NCBI GenBank assembly: GCA_934675045.1
Contig: CAKUPI010000116.1
Location: forward strand, 1 to 5,945
From: an uncultured Eubacteriales bacterium
GTDB lineage: Bacteria; Bacillota; Clostridia; Oscillospirales; Butyricicoccaceae
Direction: 5' to 3'
Length of the DNA: 5,945 nt
In this document: positions 1-5,945 of the stretch, piece after piece
Position numbering within the stretch: position 1 is the stretch's first letter
Layout: every line of letters begins with the position of its first letter
Translations under genes and position numbers: made by a program
The notes under the pieces: generated by a model
Databases searched by the model: none
Told to the model about the DNA's origin: nothing
What the model saw: the letters and a program-made list of their open reading frames with translations, nothing else

Positions 1-1511
1 GGGATGTTCCCTCCATCGAAACGCCGGGTGTTTCCGTTCTGGACGAATATTACTGGCTCAATAAGCACGACCCCAACTACTCTCTCTGCCGCGCCAGCAT
101 CAACCGGGGCGAAGATGCCCACACCGACAAGCAGTTCAAGCTGGACAAGGATTCCGCTCTGGCGCTCTCCAAGCTGTTCCTGACGCCGGAAAAGGATCTG
201 GAGGACAAGAAGATCTCCGATGTTCTGCCCGATTCCTTCTGGAGCACCAATTTCTGGCTCTACTGGCAGACCATGTTTGCCTTCCAGCGCTGGTCCAGCG
301 CGCTGGAAATGAAGCGCTACCTCTGCCGCTATGTCCACCACATCGACGGCCTGCCCGATTTCAGCGCCCTGCGCTTCACCAAGTACAACCAGTACGAGAG
401 CATGATCCTGCCGCTGGTCAGGTACCTCGAGTCGCACGGCGTGCGCATCGAGTACGGCATGGACGTCAGGAATGTCATCATCGAGACCGAAGGCGATAGG
501 AAAATCGCCAGACAGATCGTCTATGTCAAGGACGGCAAGGAGCAGACCATCGACCTCATCGAGGACGATTTGGTGTTCATCACCAACGGCTGCTGCACCG
601 ATACCTCGTGCTACGGCGATCAGACTCACGCGCCCGACCTGTCGGGGGTGAAAAACGGCTGCGGCGAGTCCTGGGACATGTGGAAGGCCATCGCCGCGCA
701 GGCGGAGCACGGCGAGTTCGGCAATCCGGAACGGTTCTGCGGCGATGTGGAGGCCACCAACTGGATGAGCGCCACGGTGGCTACCTCCAACGAGGAGATC
801 ATTCAGCACATCATCAACGTCTGCAAGCGTGACCCGCGCTCGGGCAAGGTGACAACGGGCGGCATCGTCACCGTCAAGGACAGCACCGACAACTGGTATC
901 TGTCCTGGACCATCAACCGCCAGCCGCAGTTCAAGTCGCAGGACAGGAACATGGTGCTCGTATGGCTGTATTCGCTCAACACCGGCAAAGAAGGCAACTA
1001 TGTGAAGAAGGCCATGCGTGACTGCACCGGCGAGGAGGTCTGCCGTGAGTGGCTGTACCACATCGGCGTGCCCGAGGACAGAATCGACGCGCTGGCGCAC
1101 GACGCCTGCAACACCACGACCTGCTTCATGCCGTATATCAACGCCTTCTTCCAGCCGCGCAAGGAATCCGACCGCCCGAAGGTCGTGCCCGACGGCGCCG
1201 TCAACTTCGCGTTCATCGGTCAGTTTGCCGAGACGCCGCGCGACACCATCTTCACCACCGAGTACTCCATGCGCACCGGCATGGAGTCGGTCTATACGCT
1301 GCTGGACGTCGACCGCGGCGTGCCGGAGGTCTGGGGCAGCAAGTACGACGTGCGCGAGCTGCTGCGCGCCTGCTACTACGCCATTGACAAAAAGCCCATC
1401 AGCGAGGTGCCCCTGTCCTTCAAGGAAAAGGAAATGCTCAAGCTCGCCCTGAAAAAAATCCGGGGCACGGACATCGAGATTCTGCTGAAAGAGAGCGGGC
1501 TCATCCGGTAA
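1..1511 (+). CDS. ohyA: Oleate hydratase (FAD-dependent fatty acid double-bond hydratase, MCRA family), 5' end outside window
   Basis: The reading frame is open from position 3 and ends at TAA 1509-1511, giving 502 visible residues; there is no start in the window. Family members are roughly 560-650 residues, so about 85-100 N-terminal residues are missing, including the GxGxxG dinucleotide-binding motif and the Glu-bearing segment that provides one catalytic residue. Recognisable family blocks are SVLDEYYWLNKHDPNYS near visible residue 11, FWLYWQTMFAFQRWSSALEM around 84-103, FTKYNQYESM around 125-134 (this Tyr-rich block is thought to hold the catalytic Tyr), FITNGCCTDTSCYGD around 192-206, CFMPYINAFFQPR around 374-386, and NFAFIGQFAETPRDTIFTTEYS around 401-422, which belongs to the FAD-binding core. 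The family adds water across the cis-9 double bond of oleate or linoleate, giving 10-hydroxy acids; this is a detoxification or membrane-adaptation role in many Firmicutes. The reaction is redox-neutral, although FAD binding is required. The C-terminus (ending GLIR) looks complete. Lysine codons are mostly AAG, less mixed than in the operon on the other strand. The gene converges on that operon, so it is not co-transcribed with it. Confidence 0.95.
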   Translation, partial: DVPSIETPGVSVLDEYYWLNKHDPNYSLCRASINRGEDAHTDKQFKLDKDSALALSKLFLTPEKDLEDKKISDVLPDSFWSTNFWLYWQTMFAFQRWSSALEMKRYLCRYVHHIDGLPDFSALRFTKYNQYESMILPLVRYLESHGVRIEYGMDVRNVIIETEGDRKIARQIVYVKDGKEQTIDLIEDDLVFITNGCCTDTSCYGDQTHAPDLSGVKNGCGESWDMWKAIAAQAEHGEFGNPERFCGDVEATNWMSATVATSNEEIIQHIINVCKRDPRSGKVTTGGIVTVKDSTDNWYLSWTINRQPQFKSQDRNMVLVWLYSLNTGKEGNYVKKAMRDCTGEEVCREWLYHIGVPEDRIDALAHDACNTTTCFMPYINAFFQPRKESDRPKVVPDGAVNFAFIGQFAETPRDTIFTTEYSMRTGMESVYTLLDVDRGVPEVWGSKYDVRELLRACYYAIDKKPISEVPLSFKEKEMLKLALKKIRGTDIEILLKESGLIR

Positions 1512-1613
1512 AAATCCCCATGCAGCAAACGGCGGCAAGCCGTAACGGGCGCCGCGCGCGGGCGCTGGGCGTTTCGCACAGGCGATGCCGCTTTGCAAGG
1601 GCGGATGGCGCAA

Positions 1614-1650
1614 AAAAAGCTTCGGGAGGGCGGCCCTCCCGAAGCTTTTT
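1614..1650. terminator. Bidirectional rho-independent terminator between convergent genes
   Basis: A perfect inverted repeat has 17-base arms at 1614-1630 and 1634-1650 and a 3-base loop (CGG at 1631-1633). The GC-rich core GCTTCGGGAGGG is bordered by A on the left and T on the right, so each strand's transcript has a stable stem followed by U residues: five on the + strand (1646-1650) and seven on the - strand (1618-1612 complement). The stem begins only 6 bases after the hydrogenase stop codon and about 100 bases after the oleate hydratase stop. It is most likely the main terminator of the - strand operon and also serves the + strand gene. The preceding stretch 1512-1613 shows no gene and no other convincing hairpin. 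Confidence 0.93.
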
Positions 1651-1656
1651 GCCTGT

Positions 1657-3096
1657 TTACAGCTTTTGCGTGTGCTGGAAGATGGAAATGGCGTCGCCGA
1701 TGGATTTTTCCATCGCCTCGCGGCCGTAGCGATCGACCTCGCCCTTGTTTTTTTCGCCGTGGGTCAGGCAGCCGGCGCCGCCGATGCAGCCGCCGGTGCA
1801 GGCCATGCCCTCGATAAAGTTGTTGGGGAGCACGTTTTTCGAGGCGCGCATCAGCGCGGCGCGGCAGGCCTCGATGCCGTCGCACACGATGGGATTCGGG
1901 GTGAAGTCCTCGATGCCCTGCTCTTTAAAGGCCTGTCCCACTGCGTCGGAAAGACCGCCGCTGCGGGCGAAAATGCGGCCGTAGTACGAGGCGTTGTCCA
2001 GAAGGTCGGGGGTCAGGGCAGTAAGGTCGATGTCCTTGCCGTCAAACAGGGCCTGCAGCTCTTCAAAGGTCAGGACGCAGTCGACCAGCTCGCGCACGCT
2101 CTCGCGCTGGCGCTCCTGCTTTTTGGCGGTGCAGGGGCCGATGAACACCACCTTGGCCGTTTCGTCGGTCGCCTTGATGGCGCGGGCGATGGCCGCCATG
2201 GGCGACGGGTTGTGCGAGATGTGGCCGGTCATGTCGGGGAAGGCCGTTTCGATGTAGCGGACAAAGGCGGGGCAGCAGGAAGAGGTCAAAAAGCCCTTTT
2301 CGGCCAGCTCGCGCGCCTCGGAATAGGCGACCAGATCGGCGCCCAGCGCCGCTTCGACCACGGTGTAAAAACCCAGCTGCTTGATGCCGGCGACGACCTG
2401 CCCAAGCGCGGCGTAGCTGAACTGGCTGGAGATGGAGGGGGCGACGACGGCGTAGACCTTGTAGTTTTTGTTGCCGCCGCTTTGCACAAGCAGGTTGATG
2501 GCGTCGAGGATAAAGGACTTGTCGACAATGGCGCCGAAGGGGCACTGGTAAACGCAGGCGCCGCACGCGATGCACTTGCCGTTGTCGATTTCGGCCTCGT
2601 AGTTGCTGTTGATGTTGATGGCCTTGATTTTGCAGGCCTTTTGGCAGGGGCGCTTGTGGTCGATGATGGCCGAATAGGGGCAGACGCTGGCGCAGCGGCC
2701 GCACTCGACGCATTTTTCCTTGTCGATGTGCGCGTGCTGGTGCTTGTCAAAGGTGATGGCGCCGCGGGGGCAGACGTCCTCGCAGCGGTGCGCAATGCAG
2801 CCGCGGCAGGCTTCGGAAACCTGCCAGCCGCCCACGGGACATTCGTCGCAGGCGATGTCGAGCACCTCGATGATGTTGGGGTTTTTGGGATTGCCGCCCA
2901 TCGCCAGCTTGATGCGCTCGCCGATGATGGCGCGCTCTTTGTAAACGCAGCAGCGCATAGTGGCGTTGGGGCCGGGCGCAATCATTTTGGGGATCTCCTG
3001 AATATCCTGCAGCAGAGTGCCGGCAAAGGCGCTGCGCGCGACCTCGCGCAGCACTTTGTATTTGAGATGCTGGACCTTGGTGTCAAATTTTCTCAT
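1657..3096 (-). CDS. hydA: [FeFe]-hydrogenase, group B type, multi-[4Fe-4S] catalytic subunit
   Basis: This 479-residue protein has the three H-cluster motifs: L1 TSSCCPAF (Cys274, Cys275), L2 IGPCTAKK (Cys322) and L3 EGMACTGGC (Cys433, Cys437). Together they supply the four Cys that hold the catalytic cluster, plus the extra Cys274 that donates protons to it. The GPCTAKK and ACTGGC forms, instead of MPCxxKxxE and ACPGGC, and the N-terminal block MRCCVYKERAI (residues 47-57) fit group B rather than group A. Upstream are Cys clusters at 97/100/105/109, 129/132/135/139 and 175/178/181/185, plus Cys83/86 and Cys151/155, enough for three or four [4Fe-4S] clusters that would relay electrons from ferredoxin. 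Acidic residues Glu260 and Glu263 and Ser298 fall where the CpI proton path has Glu279, Glu282 and Ser319. No signal peptide or membrane segment is seen, so it is probably cytoplasmic. It reversibly forms H2 from protons. The ATG at 3096 was chosen for the SD-like AGAGGAA 7 bases upstream and the fit to the family N-terminus. It is the last gene of the operon. The group assignment rests on motifs alone. Confidence 0.92.
   Translation of the reverse strand: MRKFDTKVQHLKYKVLREVARSAFAGTLLQDIQEIPKMIAPGPNATMRCCVYKERAIIGERIKLAMGGNPKNPNIIEVLDIACDECPVGGWQVSEACRGCIAHRCEDVCPRGAITFDKHQHAHIDKEKCVECGRCASVCPYSAIIDHKRPCQKACKIKAININSNYEAEIDNGKCIACGACVYQCPFGAIVDKSFILDAINLLVQSGGNKNYKVYAVVAPSISSQFSYAALGQVVAGIKQLGFYTVVEAALGADLVAYSEARELAEKGFLTSSCCPAFVRYIETAFPDMTGHISHNPSPMAAIARAIKATDETAKVVFIGPCTAKKQERQRESVRELVDCVLTFEELQALFDGKDIDLTALTPDLLDNASYYGRIFARSGGLSDAVGQAFKEQGIEDFTPNPIVCDGIEACRAALMRASKNVLPNNFIEGMACTGGCIGGAGCLTHGEKNKGEVDRYGREAMEKSIGDAISIFQHTQKL
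1777..1804. repeat. 28-base exact direct repeat, copy 1 (H-cluster L3 motif of the group B hydrogenase)
   Basis: The 28 bases are identical to 5099-5126 in the sensory hydrogenase gene. On the - strand both copies encode ACTGGCIGG, the L3 loop that holds two H-cluster Cys. The flanking bases differ on both sides. The simplest reading is shared ancestry plus the same codon bias at a strongly conserved motif, not a mobile or regulatory repeat. Confidence 0.85.
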
Positions 3097-3103
3097 AGGA
3101 GCT

Positions 3104-3119
3104 TTCCTCTTCTTCCTCT
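3104..3119 (-). promoter_or_regulatory. Tandem Shine-Dalgarno-like purine tract before the group B hydrogenase
   Basis: Read on the - strand, the 30-base gap between the phosphatase stop and the hydrogenase ATG holds two copies of AGAGGAA, at 3113-3119 and 3104-3110. The nearer copy lies 7 bases from the ATG and is the probable ribosome binding site, which supports the start at 3096. The gap has no room for a terminator and no promoter is visible in it, so the hydrogenase is most simply co-transcribed with the genes before it. Confidence 0.7.
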
Positions 3120-3126
3120 GTGATAA

Positions 3127-4302
3127 TCAGTACCGGGTGACCAAAACCCGCTTGCCCATTTTTTTCAGACAGGCGGCGAGCTCTTCCACCAGGCGCATTT
3201 TTATATTGAAGCTGATGGACAGGTGGGGATTCTGGTGGGCGGGGTTGACGGCGCGGCCGACGTAAAAATGGATGTCGGTCGCCTGTTCAAAGAGCGTGTG
3301 CGCAATGAGCGAGGCGCCGTCGCGCTTGCAGCTCCAGTCGGCGCAGCGGGTGCTGTCGGCCAGATAGTCCTTGGCGTACTCGAGCACGCGGTTAAAGGTG
3401 ATGACCCCCTCCGTCACAAGGTCGACGCCGTCGATGGCGGCAATGGGGGGAATGTCGGGGTCGGAGTAAAGGGCGCAGGTGCTGACCGTCTTGCCGAGGT
3501 AGTCGGCGGCCAGCCGGGCCGTGGTGCCGCCGCAGATGATATGCTTGCCCGCCTCGGCAAAAAAGCGGTGGTGCATATCGGCCAAATCGGCGGGGTTTCG
3601 GGGCGGGCCGATCATCAGGCTGACGGGCTGGCGCTGCCGCACCTTGACGACGAGCGCCGTCGTGTCGTCGCCCGGCTGATTGGCGTACAGCCGGCTGCAC
3701 TGGTTGAGCAGAAGCGAGGCGTAGGTCTTGGCGGCAAGGTCCGGCTGGTACATCTTTTCAAGAAAGGCCATGACGTTTTCGCGCAGCCACCCGAAGCTGA
3801 GGGATACGCCCACGCCGGCATGCACGACGCCGTCGCTCATGGCGACAAAAACGTCGCCCTCCTCCAGAAGGATGCGCGTGTGATAGATTTTTTTGCCGCC
3901 GATGGTTTTTTCCTCCTCGGGGTAGGAAAAGCGCTGCCCGCGGCGCAGCAGAATGACGTGCGGATTGTCAAACTGAATCAGCTCGGCCTCGCGGTTGCCG
4001 ACGATGCGGACAATGGTAAAGGTGGAATAGGCGACGCCGCGCACCGCGCAGACGGGCAGCGTGGCGGCGATGGTCTCGACGCAGTCCTCCAGGCTCATGC
4101 CGTTGGCCATCAGCGTGGAGATGATTTTGCTGGTCAGCGTCGACAGGATACAGGCCTTGACGCCGCTGCCGAGGCCGTCGGCCAAAACGGCGGTGATGGT
4201 GCCGCCGTCCTCCGACTCGATGACGTCGATGCGGTCGCCGCACAGCTGTTCGCCGGCTTTATTGAGGCTGTAATAGCCGATGTCGGTGCAAAGCTTACTC
4301 AT
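3127..4302 (-). CDS. SpoIIE-family PP2C-type serine/threonine phosphatase with an extra C-terminal domain
   Basis: This 391-residue protein has a PP2C/SpoIIE phosphatase domain at about residues 1-222. All expected metal-binding motifs are present: CGD at 21-23, ADGLGSG at 41-47, MSDG at 155-158 and GDDTT at 211-215. The fold would bind two Mn2+ or Mg2+ ions and remove phosphate from Ser or Thr. Residues about 228-391 form a second domain I cannot name, with a glycine-rich IICGGTTARLAADYLGK block at 255-271 and an acidic segment SDPDIPPIAAIDGVD at 280-294. There is no signal peptide or membrane helix, unlike sporulation SpoIIE, which has an N-terminal membrane region. The start overlaps the end of the sensory hydrogenase gene by 8 bases and has its own AAGGAG, so the two are probably translationally coupled. 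Phosphatases of this kind are recurrent neighbours of group C sensory hydrogenases, and it is inferred to be the output of that sensor. Its substrate is unknown; an anti-sigma antagonist or regulatory phosphoprotein elsewhere in the genome is a guess by analogy with SpoIIE and RsbU. Confidence 0.9.
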   Translation of the reverse strand: MSKLCTDIGYYSLNKAGEQLCGDRIDVIESEDGGTITAVLADGLGSGVKACILSTLTSKIISTLMANGMSLEDCVETIAATLPVCAVRGVAYSTFTIVRIVGNREAELIQFDNPHVILLRRGQRFSYPEEEKTIGGKKIYHTRILLEEGDVFVAMSDGVVHAGVGVSLSFGWLRENVMAFLEKMYQPDLAAKTYASLLLNQCSRLYANQPGDDTTALVVKVRQRQPVSLMIGPPRNPADLADMHHRFFAEAGKHIICGGTTARLAADYLGKTVSTCALYSDPDIPPIAAIDGVDLVTEGVITFNRVLEYAKDYLADSTRCADWSCKRDGASLIAHTLFEQATDIHFYVGRAVNPAHQNPHLSISFNIKMRLVEELAACLKKMGKRVLVTRY

Positions 4303-5945
4303 CGCGCAGCGACTCCTTCAGCCTGGTCAGGGCGATTTTGGTTTCGGCCGTCGTCTCGCCGAGCAGCGAGGCGATATCCTGCACAACGCGCATCTGCTTT
4401 TCAATCACCTTGTCGGTGATTTCTATGGTGTGGCGGTTGAGGGCCTCCTTGCGGGCGTGCGCCTCGGTCTCGTGCGTGACGTCGCGCAGAATGGCCAGCA
4501 GATTGTGGTATTTGCCGTCGTAAACGACGGTCAGCTCAATGTACTTTTGCTGCCTCGGCAGCTCAAGGCGCACGGCGCTGCTGCTGCGGCGGGTCTGCAT
4601 GGCCTGCGCAAACGGCTCGGCGCACAGATAGCGCCCGATAAACTGGCCGGCGGCCGCCTCTGGCCGGGGAATGTCCAAAATGGAGCAGGCGGCCGTGTTG
4701 ATCTGCTGAATGAGCAGGCTTTTGTCCAGCAAAAAGATGCCGTTGGGCGTGTTGTTCATGATGTTTTCGGAAAAAGTCTCGGCCTTTTCCTTCAAATAGG
4801 GCAGGCACATGGTCAGGTCGGCCTTGCCGGACAAAACGGCCTCGGCCTTTTCGCGGCAGGTATTGTAGCCGCAGCTGCCGCAGTTGAGCTCCTGTGCGGG
4901 GGTCAGCTTGCCCAGCGCGTGCAGAACGCCCTCGATGGCGCTTCGATCGGGCTTTTGCCGCCGCAGCCCCATCAGGCTGTGCTCGGCGTAAAGCAGGGAG
5001 CGATCGGGCATGGGAAGGTCAAAGTCGCGGTCGGGCGCATAGCGGTCGACGCGGGCGTAATCGCGCAGATGGGCGCGGCGGCTTTTGTCCATGGCGGGGC
5101 CGCCGATGCAGCCGCCGGTGCAGGCCGACATTTCGATGAAGCAGTTTTTCAAATCGCCGTGAAGGATGTCGCGCAGGGCGTAGACGCAGTTTTGCGGGCC
5201 GTCGACGACGATATAGGTATAATCGGGCGTTTTGCCCTGCATCGAGCGCAGAATACCGCCCGCGGCGGGGAAGAGCCGGGCGCGTCCGCCGGCCTCCGGC
5301 GGGTCGTCGGCGGCGGTCAGCGCGACGCCCTCCTCGTTGAACCACTGCCACAAATCCTCAAAGGTGAGAACGCAGTCGACGGCGTCGGAGTACTCGTCGG
5401 CCTCGGCCTTTTTGGAAATGCAGGGACCGATGAAAACGGTCAGCGCGTCGGGGTGCCTGCGCTTGATGTCGACGCAGTGCACCTGCATGGGCGAGCGCAC
5501 GGGGGCAAGGTAGGGAAGGACCTGGGGAAAATGGCGGCGGATGAGCAGGTTGACGCTGTGGCAGCAGGAGGAAATGAGAACGGGCGGCCGCTCCTGCTCG
5601 AGAATCTCCATATAGCGGTTTTTGACAACCGAGGCGCCCTGCGCCGTCTCCTCGACGCCGGCAAAGCCGAGCTGCAAAAGGGCCTTCCGCATGGCGGTGA
5701 TGGTCATGCCGGGGAAGTCGGCGACAAAGGAGGGGGCCAGGCTGACGTACACCGGCCGGCCAGAGGCGATGAGCCGGCGCACACGCGGGATGTCGCAGCG
5801 GATTTCCTTGGCGTTTTGCGGGCACACGACAAAGCAGTAGCCGCACAGAATGCACTCGCTTCCGACAATCTGGGCCTGATTGGCCGAAAGACGGATGGAC
5901 TTGACCGGGCAGTAGCGGATGCACTTGTAGCAGTTTTGGCAGTTG
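4295..5945 (-). CDS. hydS: Sensory [FeFe]-hydrogenase, group C (HydS type) with Fe-S and PAS domains; 5' end outside window
   Basis: The frame is open from the right edge (first codon 5944-5942) to TAA 4297-4295, giving 549 visible residues. The CxxC pattern starts at residue 2, so probably only 10-20 residues are missing. An ATG or GTG further in, such as the GTG at 5827, would cut a ferredoxin motif and is rejected. Domains in order: two [4Fe-4S] motifs (Cys2/5/8/12 and Cys31/34/37/41); an H-cluster domain with L1 ISSCCHS (Cys127, Cys128), L2 IGPCISKK (Cys175) and L3 MSACTGGC (Cys275, Cys279); a four-Cys Fe-S domain CxxCx4Cx16C (Cys355/358/363/380); a PAS domain at about 390-490; and a charged helical tail at about 490-549 with KQMRVVQDIASLLGETTAE. 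All four H-cluster Cys ligands are present. The CpI proton-path Glu positions appear to be replaced (Tyr and Ile by hand alignment), which fits a sensor more than a fast enzyme. Proteins of this layout are thought to sense H2 or redox state. No histidine kinase or GGDEF domain follows the PAS domain, so output must go to a partner, most likely the phosphatase that follows directly. Confidence 0.92.
   Translation of the reverse strand, partial: NCQNCYKCIRYCPVKSIRLSANQAQIVGSECILCGYCFVVCPQNAKEIRCDIPRVRRLIASGRPVYVSLAPSFVADFPGMTITAMRKALLQLGFAGVEETAQGASVVKNRYMEILEQERPPVLISSCCHSVNLLIRRHFPQVLPYLAPVRSPMQVHCVDIKRRHPDALTVFIGPCISKKAEADEYSDAVDCVLTFEDLWQWFNEEGVALTAADDPPEAGGRARLFPAAGGILRSMQGKTPDYTYIVVDGPQNCVYALRDILHGDLKNCFIEMSACTGGCIGGPAMDKSRRAHLRDYARVDRYAPDRDFDLPMPDRSLLYAEHSLMGLRRQKPDRSAIEGVLHALGKLTPAQELNCGSCGYNTCREKAEAVLSGKADLTMCLPYLKEKAETFSENIMNNTPNGIFLLDKSLLIQQINTAACSILDIPRPEAAAGQFIGRYLCAEPFAQAMQTRRSSSAVRLELPRQQKYIELTVVYDGKYHNLLAILRDVTHETEAHARKEALNRHTIEITDKVIEKQMRVVQDIASLLGETTAETKIALTRLKESLRDE
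4313..4318 (-). promoter_or_regulatory. Ribosome binding site of the phosphatase, inside the hydS coding region
   Basis: AAGGAG lies 10 bases before the phosphatase ATG (4302-4300) on the - strand, within the last codons of the sensory hydrogenase. The two genes overlap by 8 bases, with the second start (ATG) just ahead of the first stop (TAA 4297-4295). This fixes the phosphatase start and suggests that ribosomes finishing the sensor re-initiate on the phosphatase, keeping the two proteins in proportion. Confidence 0.75.
5099..5126. repeat. 28-base exact direct repeat, copy 2 (H-cluster L3 motif of hydS)
   Basis: This is the second copy of the identity described for 1777-1804, in the same orientation and about 3.3 kb away. 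It covers the HydS L3 loop. A second, imperfect match of the same kind lies over the conserved VDCVLTFE segment (around 2057-2085 and 5354-5381), which supports paralogy of the two H-cluster domains. Confidence 0.85.

Noticed and set aside
1018..1452. Open frame of 144 codons in another + strand frame inside the oleate hydratase
   Set aside because: Its translation is Ser, Arg, Pro and Ala-rich without domains and lies wholly within a well-supported gene.
3097..3108. Small inverted repeat AGGA-GCTT-TCCT covering the hydrogenase ribosome binding site, as a possible translational switch
   Set aside because: A 4-bp stem is too weak to hide the site, and it follows from the purine-rich SD tract; a second SD-like copy lies outside it.
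1585..3123. Long open frame on the + strand (512 codons) opposite the group B hydrogenase
   Set aside because: It is antisense to a gene with clear H-cluster motifs, its translation is low-complexity (Ala, Gly, Asp and Val-rich) with no recognisable domain, and it arises from high GC at third codon positions.
3223..4419. Long open frame on the + strand (398 codons) opposite the phosphatase
   Set aside because: It mirrors the phosphatase frame, has biased composition and no motif, and crosses the phosphatase-hydS junction with no sense as a gene.
5825..5827. GTG at 5827 as the start of the sensory hydrogenase
   Set aside because: Starting there would remove seven of the eight Cys of the two N-terminal [4Fe-4S] motifs, which are in frame upstream and run to the window edge.
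1..5945. CRISPR array, tRNA or rRNA gene, insertion sequence, riboswitch
   Set aside because: No regularly spaced repeats, transposase, terminal inverted repeats, tRNA-like cloverleaf or rRNA sequence was seen. Nearly all bases are coding, and the two gaps between genes are about 145 and 30 bases.

Overview
The window is GC-rich (about 60% by eye) and fully bacterial in layout. It holds two convergent transcription units. The gene content points to an anaerobic, fermentative, high-GC member of the Clostridia (Firmicutes): an [FeFe]-hydrogenase of the group B type, a PAS-bearing sensory [FeFe]-hydrogenase of the group C type, and a SpoIIE-like phosphatase, in the combination known from gut and soil clostridia such as Ruminococcus. 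The species cannot be named from this stretch.

Positions 1-1511 (+ strand) carry the C-terminal ~85% of an oleate hydratase (FAD-dependent, MCRA family). The N-terminal Rossmann motif and the catalytic-Glu segment lie upstream of the window. After about 100 bases with no visible gene comes a perfect 17-bp hairpin flanked by A and T runs (1614-1650), which can serve as a terminator for both strands.

Positions 1657-5945 (- strand) form one tightly packed operon, read from right to left. The first visible gene, open at the window edge, is a multidomain sensory hydrogenase (hydS type): 2x[4Fe-4S], H-cluster domain, a 4-Cys Fe-S domain, PAS domain and a C-terminal helix. Its stop overlaps by 8 bases the start of a SpoIIE/PP2C phosphatase with a large extra C-terminal domain. 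Thirty bases further on lies a group B-like [FeFe]-hydrogenase with several Fe-S clusters, and the operon ends at the shared terminator.

The likely logic is that HydS senses H2 or redox state at its H-cluster and passes the signal through its Fe-S and PAS domains to the phosphatase, whose substrate is not encoded here. The third gene supplies a hydrogenase with the residues expected of an active enzyme. This signalling link is inferred from domain content and gene order. No maturation genes (hydE, hydF, hydG), sigma factor, anti-sigma factor or STAS protein is in the window. The module itself is a known type; the phosphatase's C-terminal domain, the phosphatase target and a Cys-Cys-His variant in HydS are the parts most worth following up.
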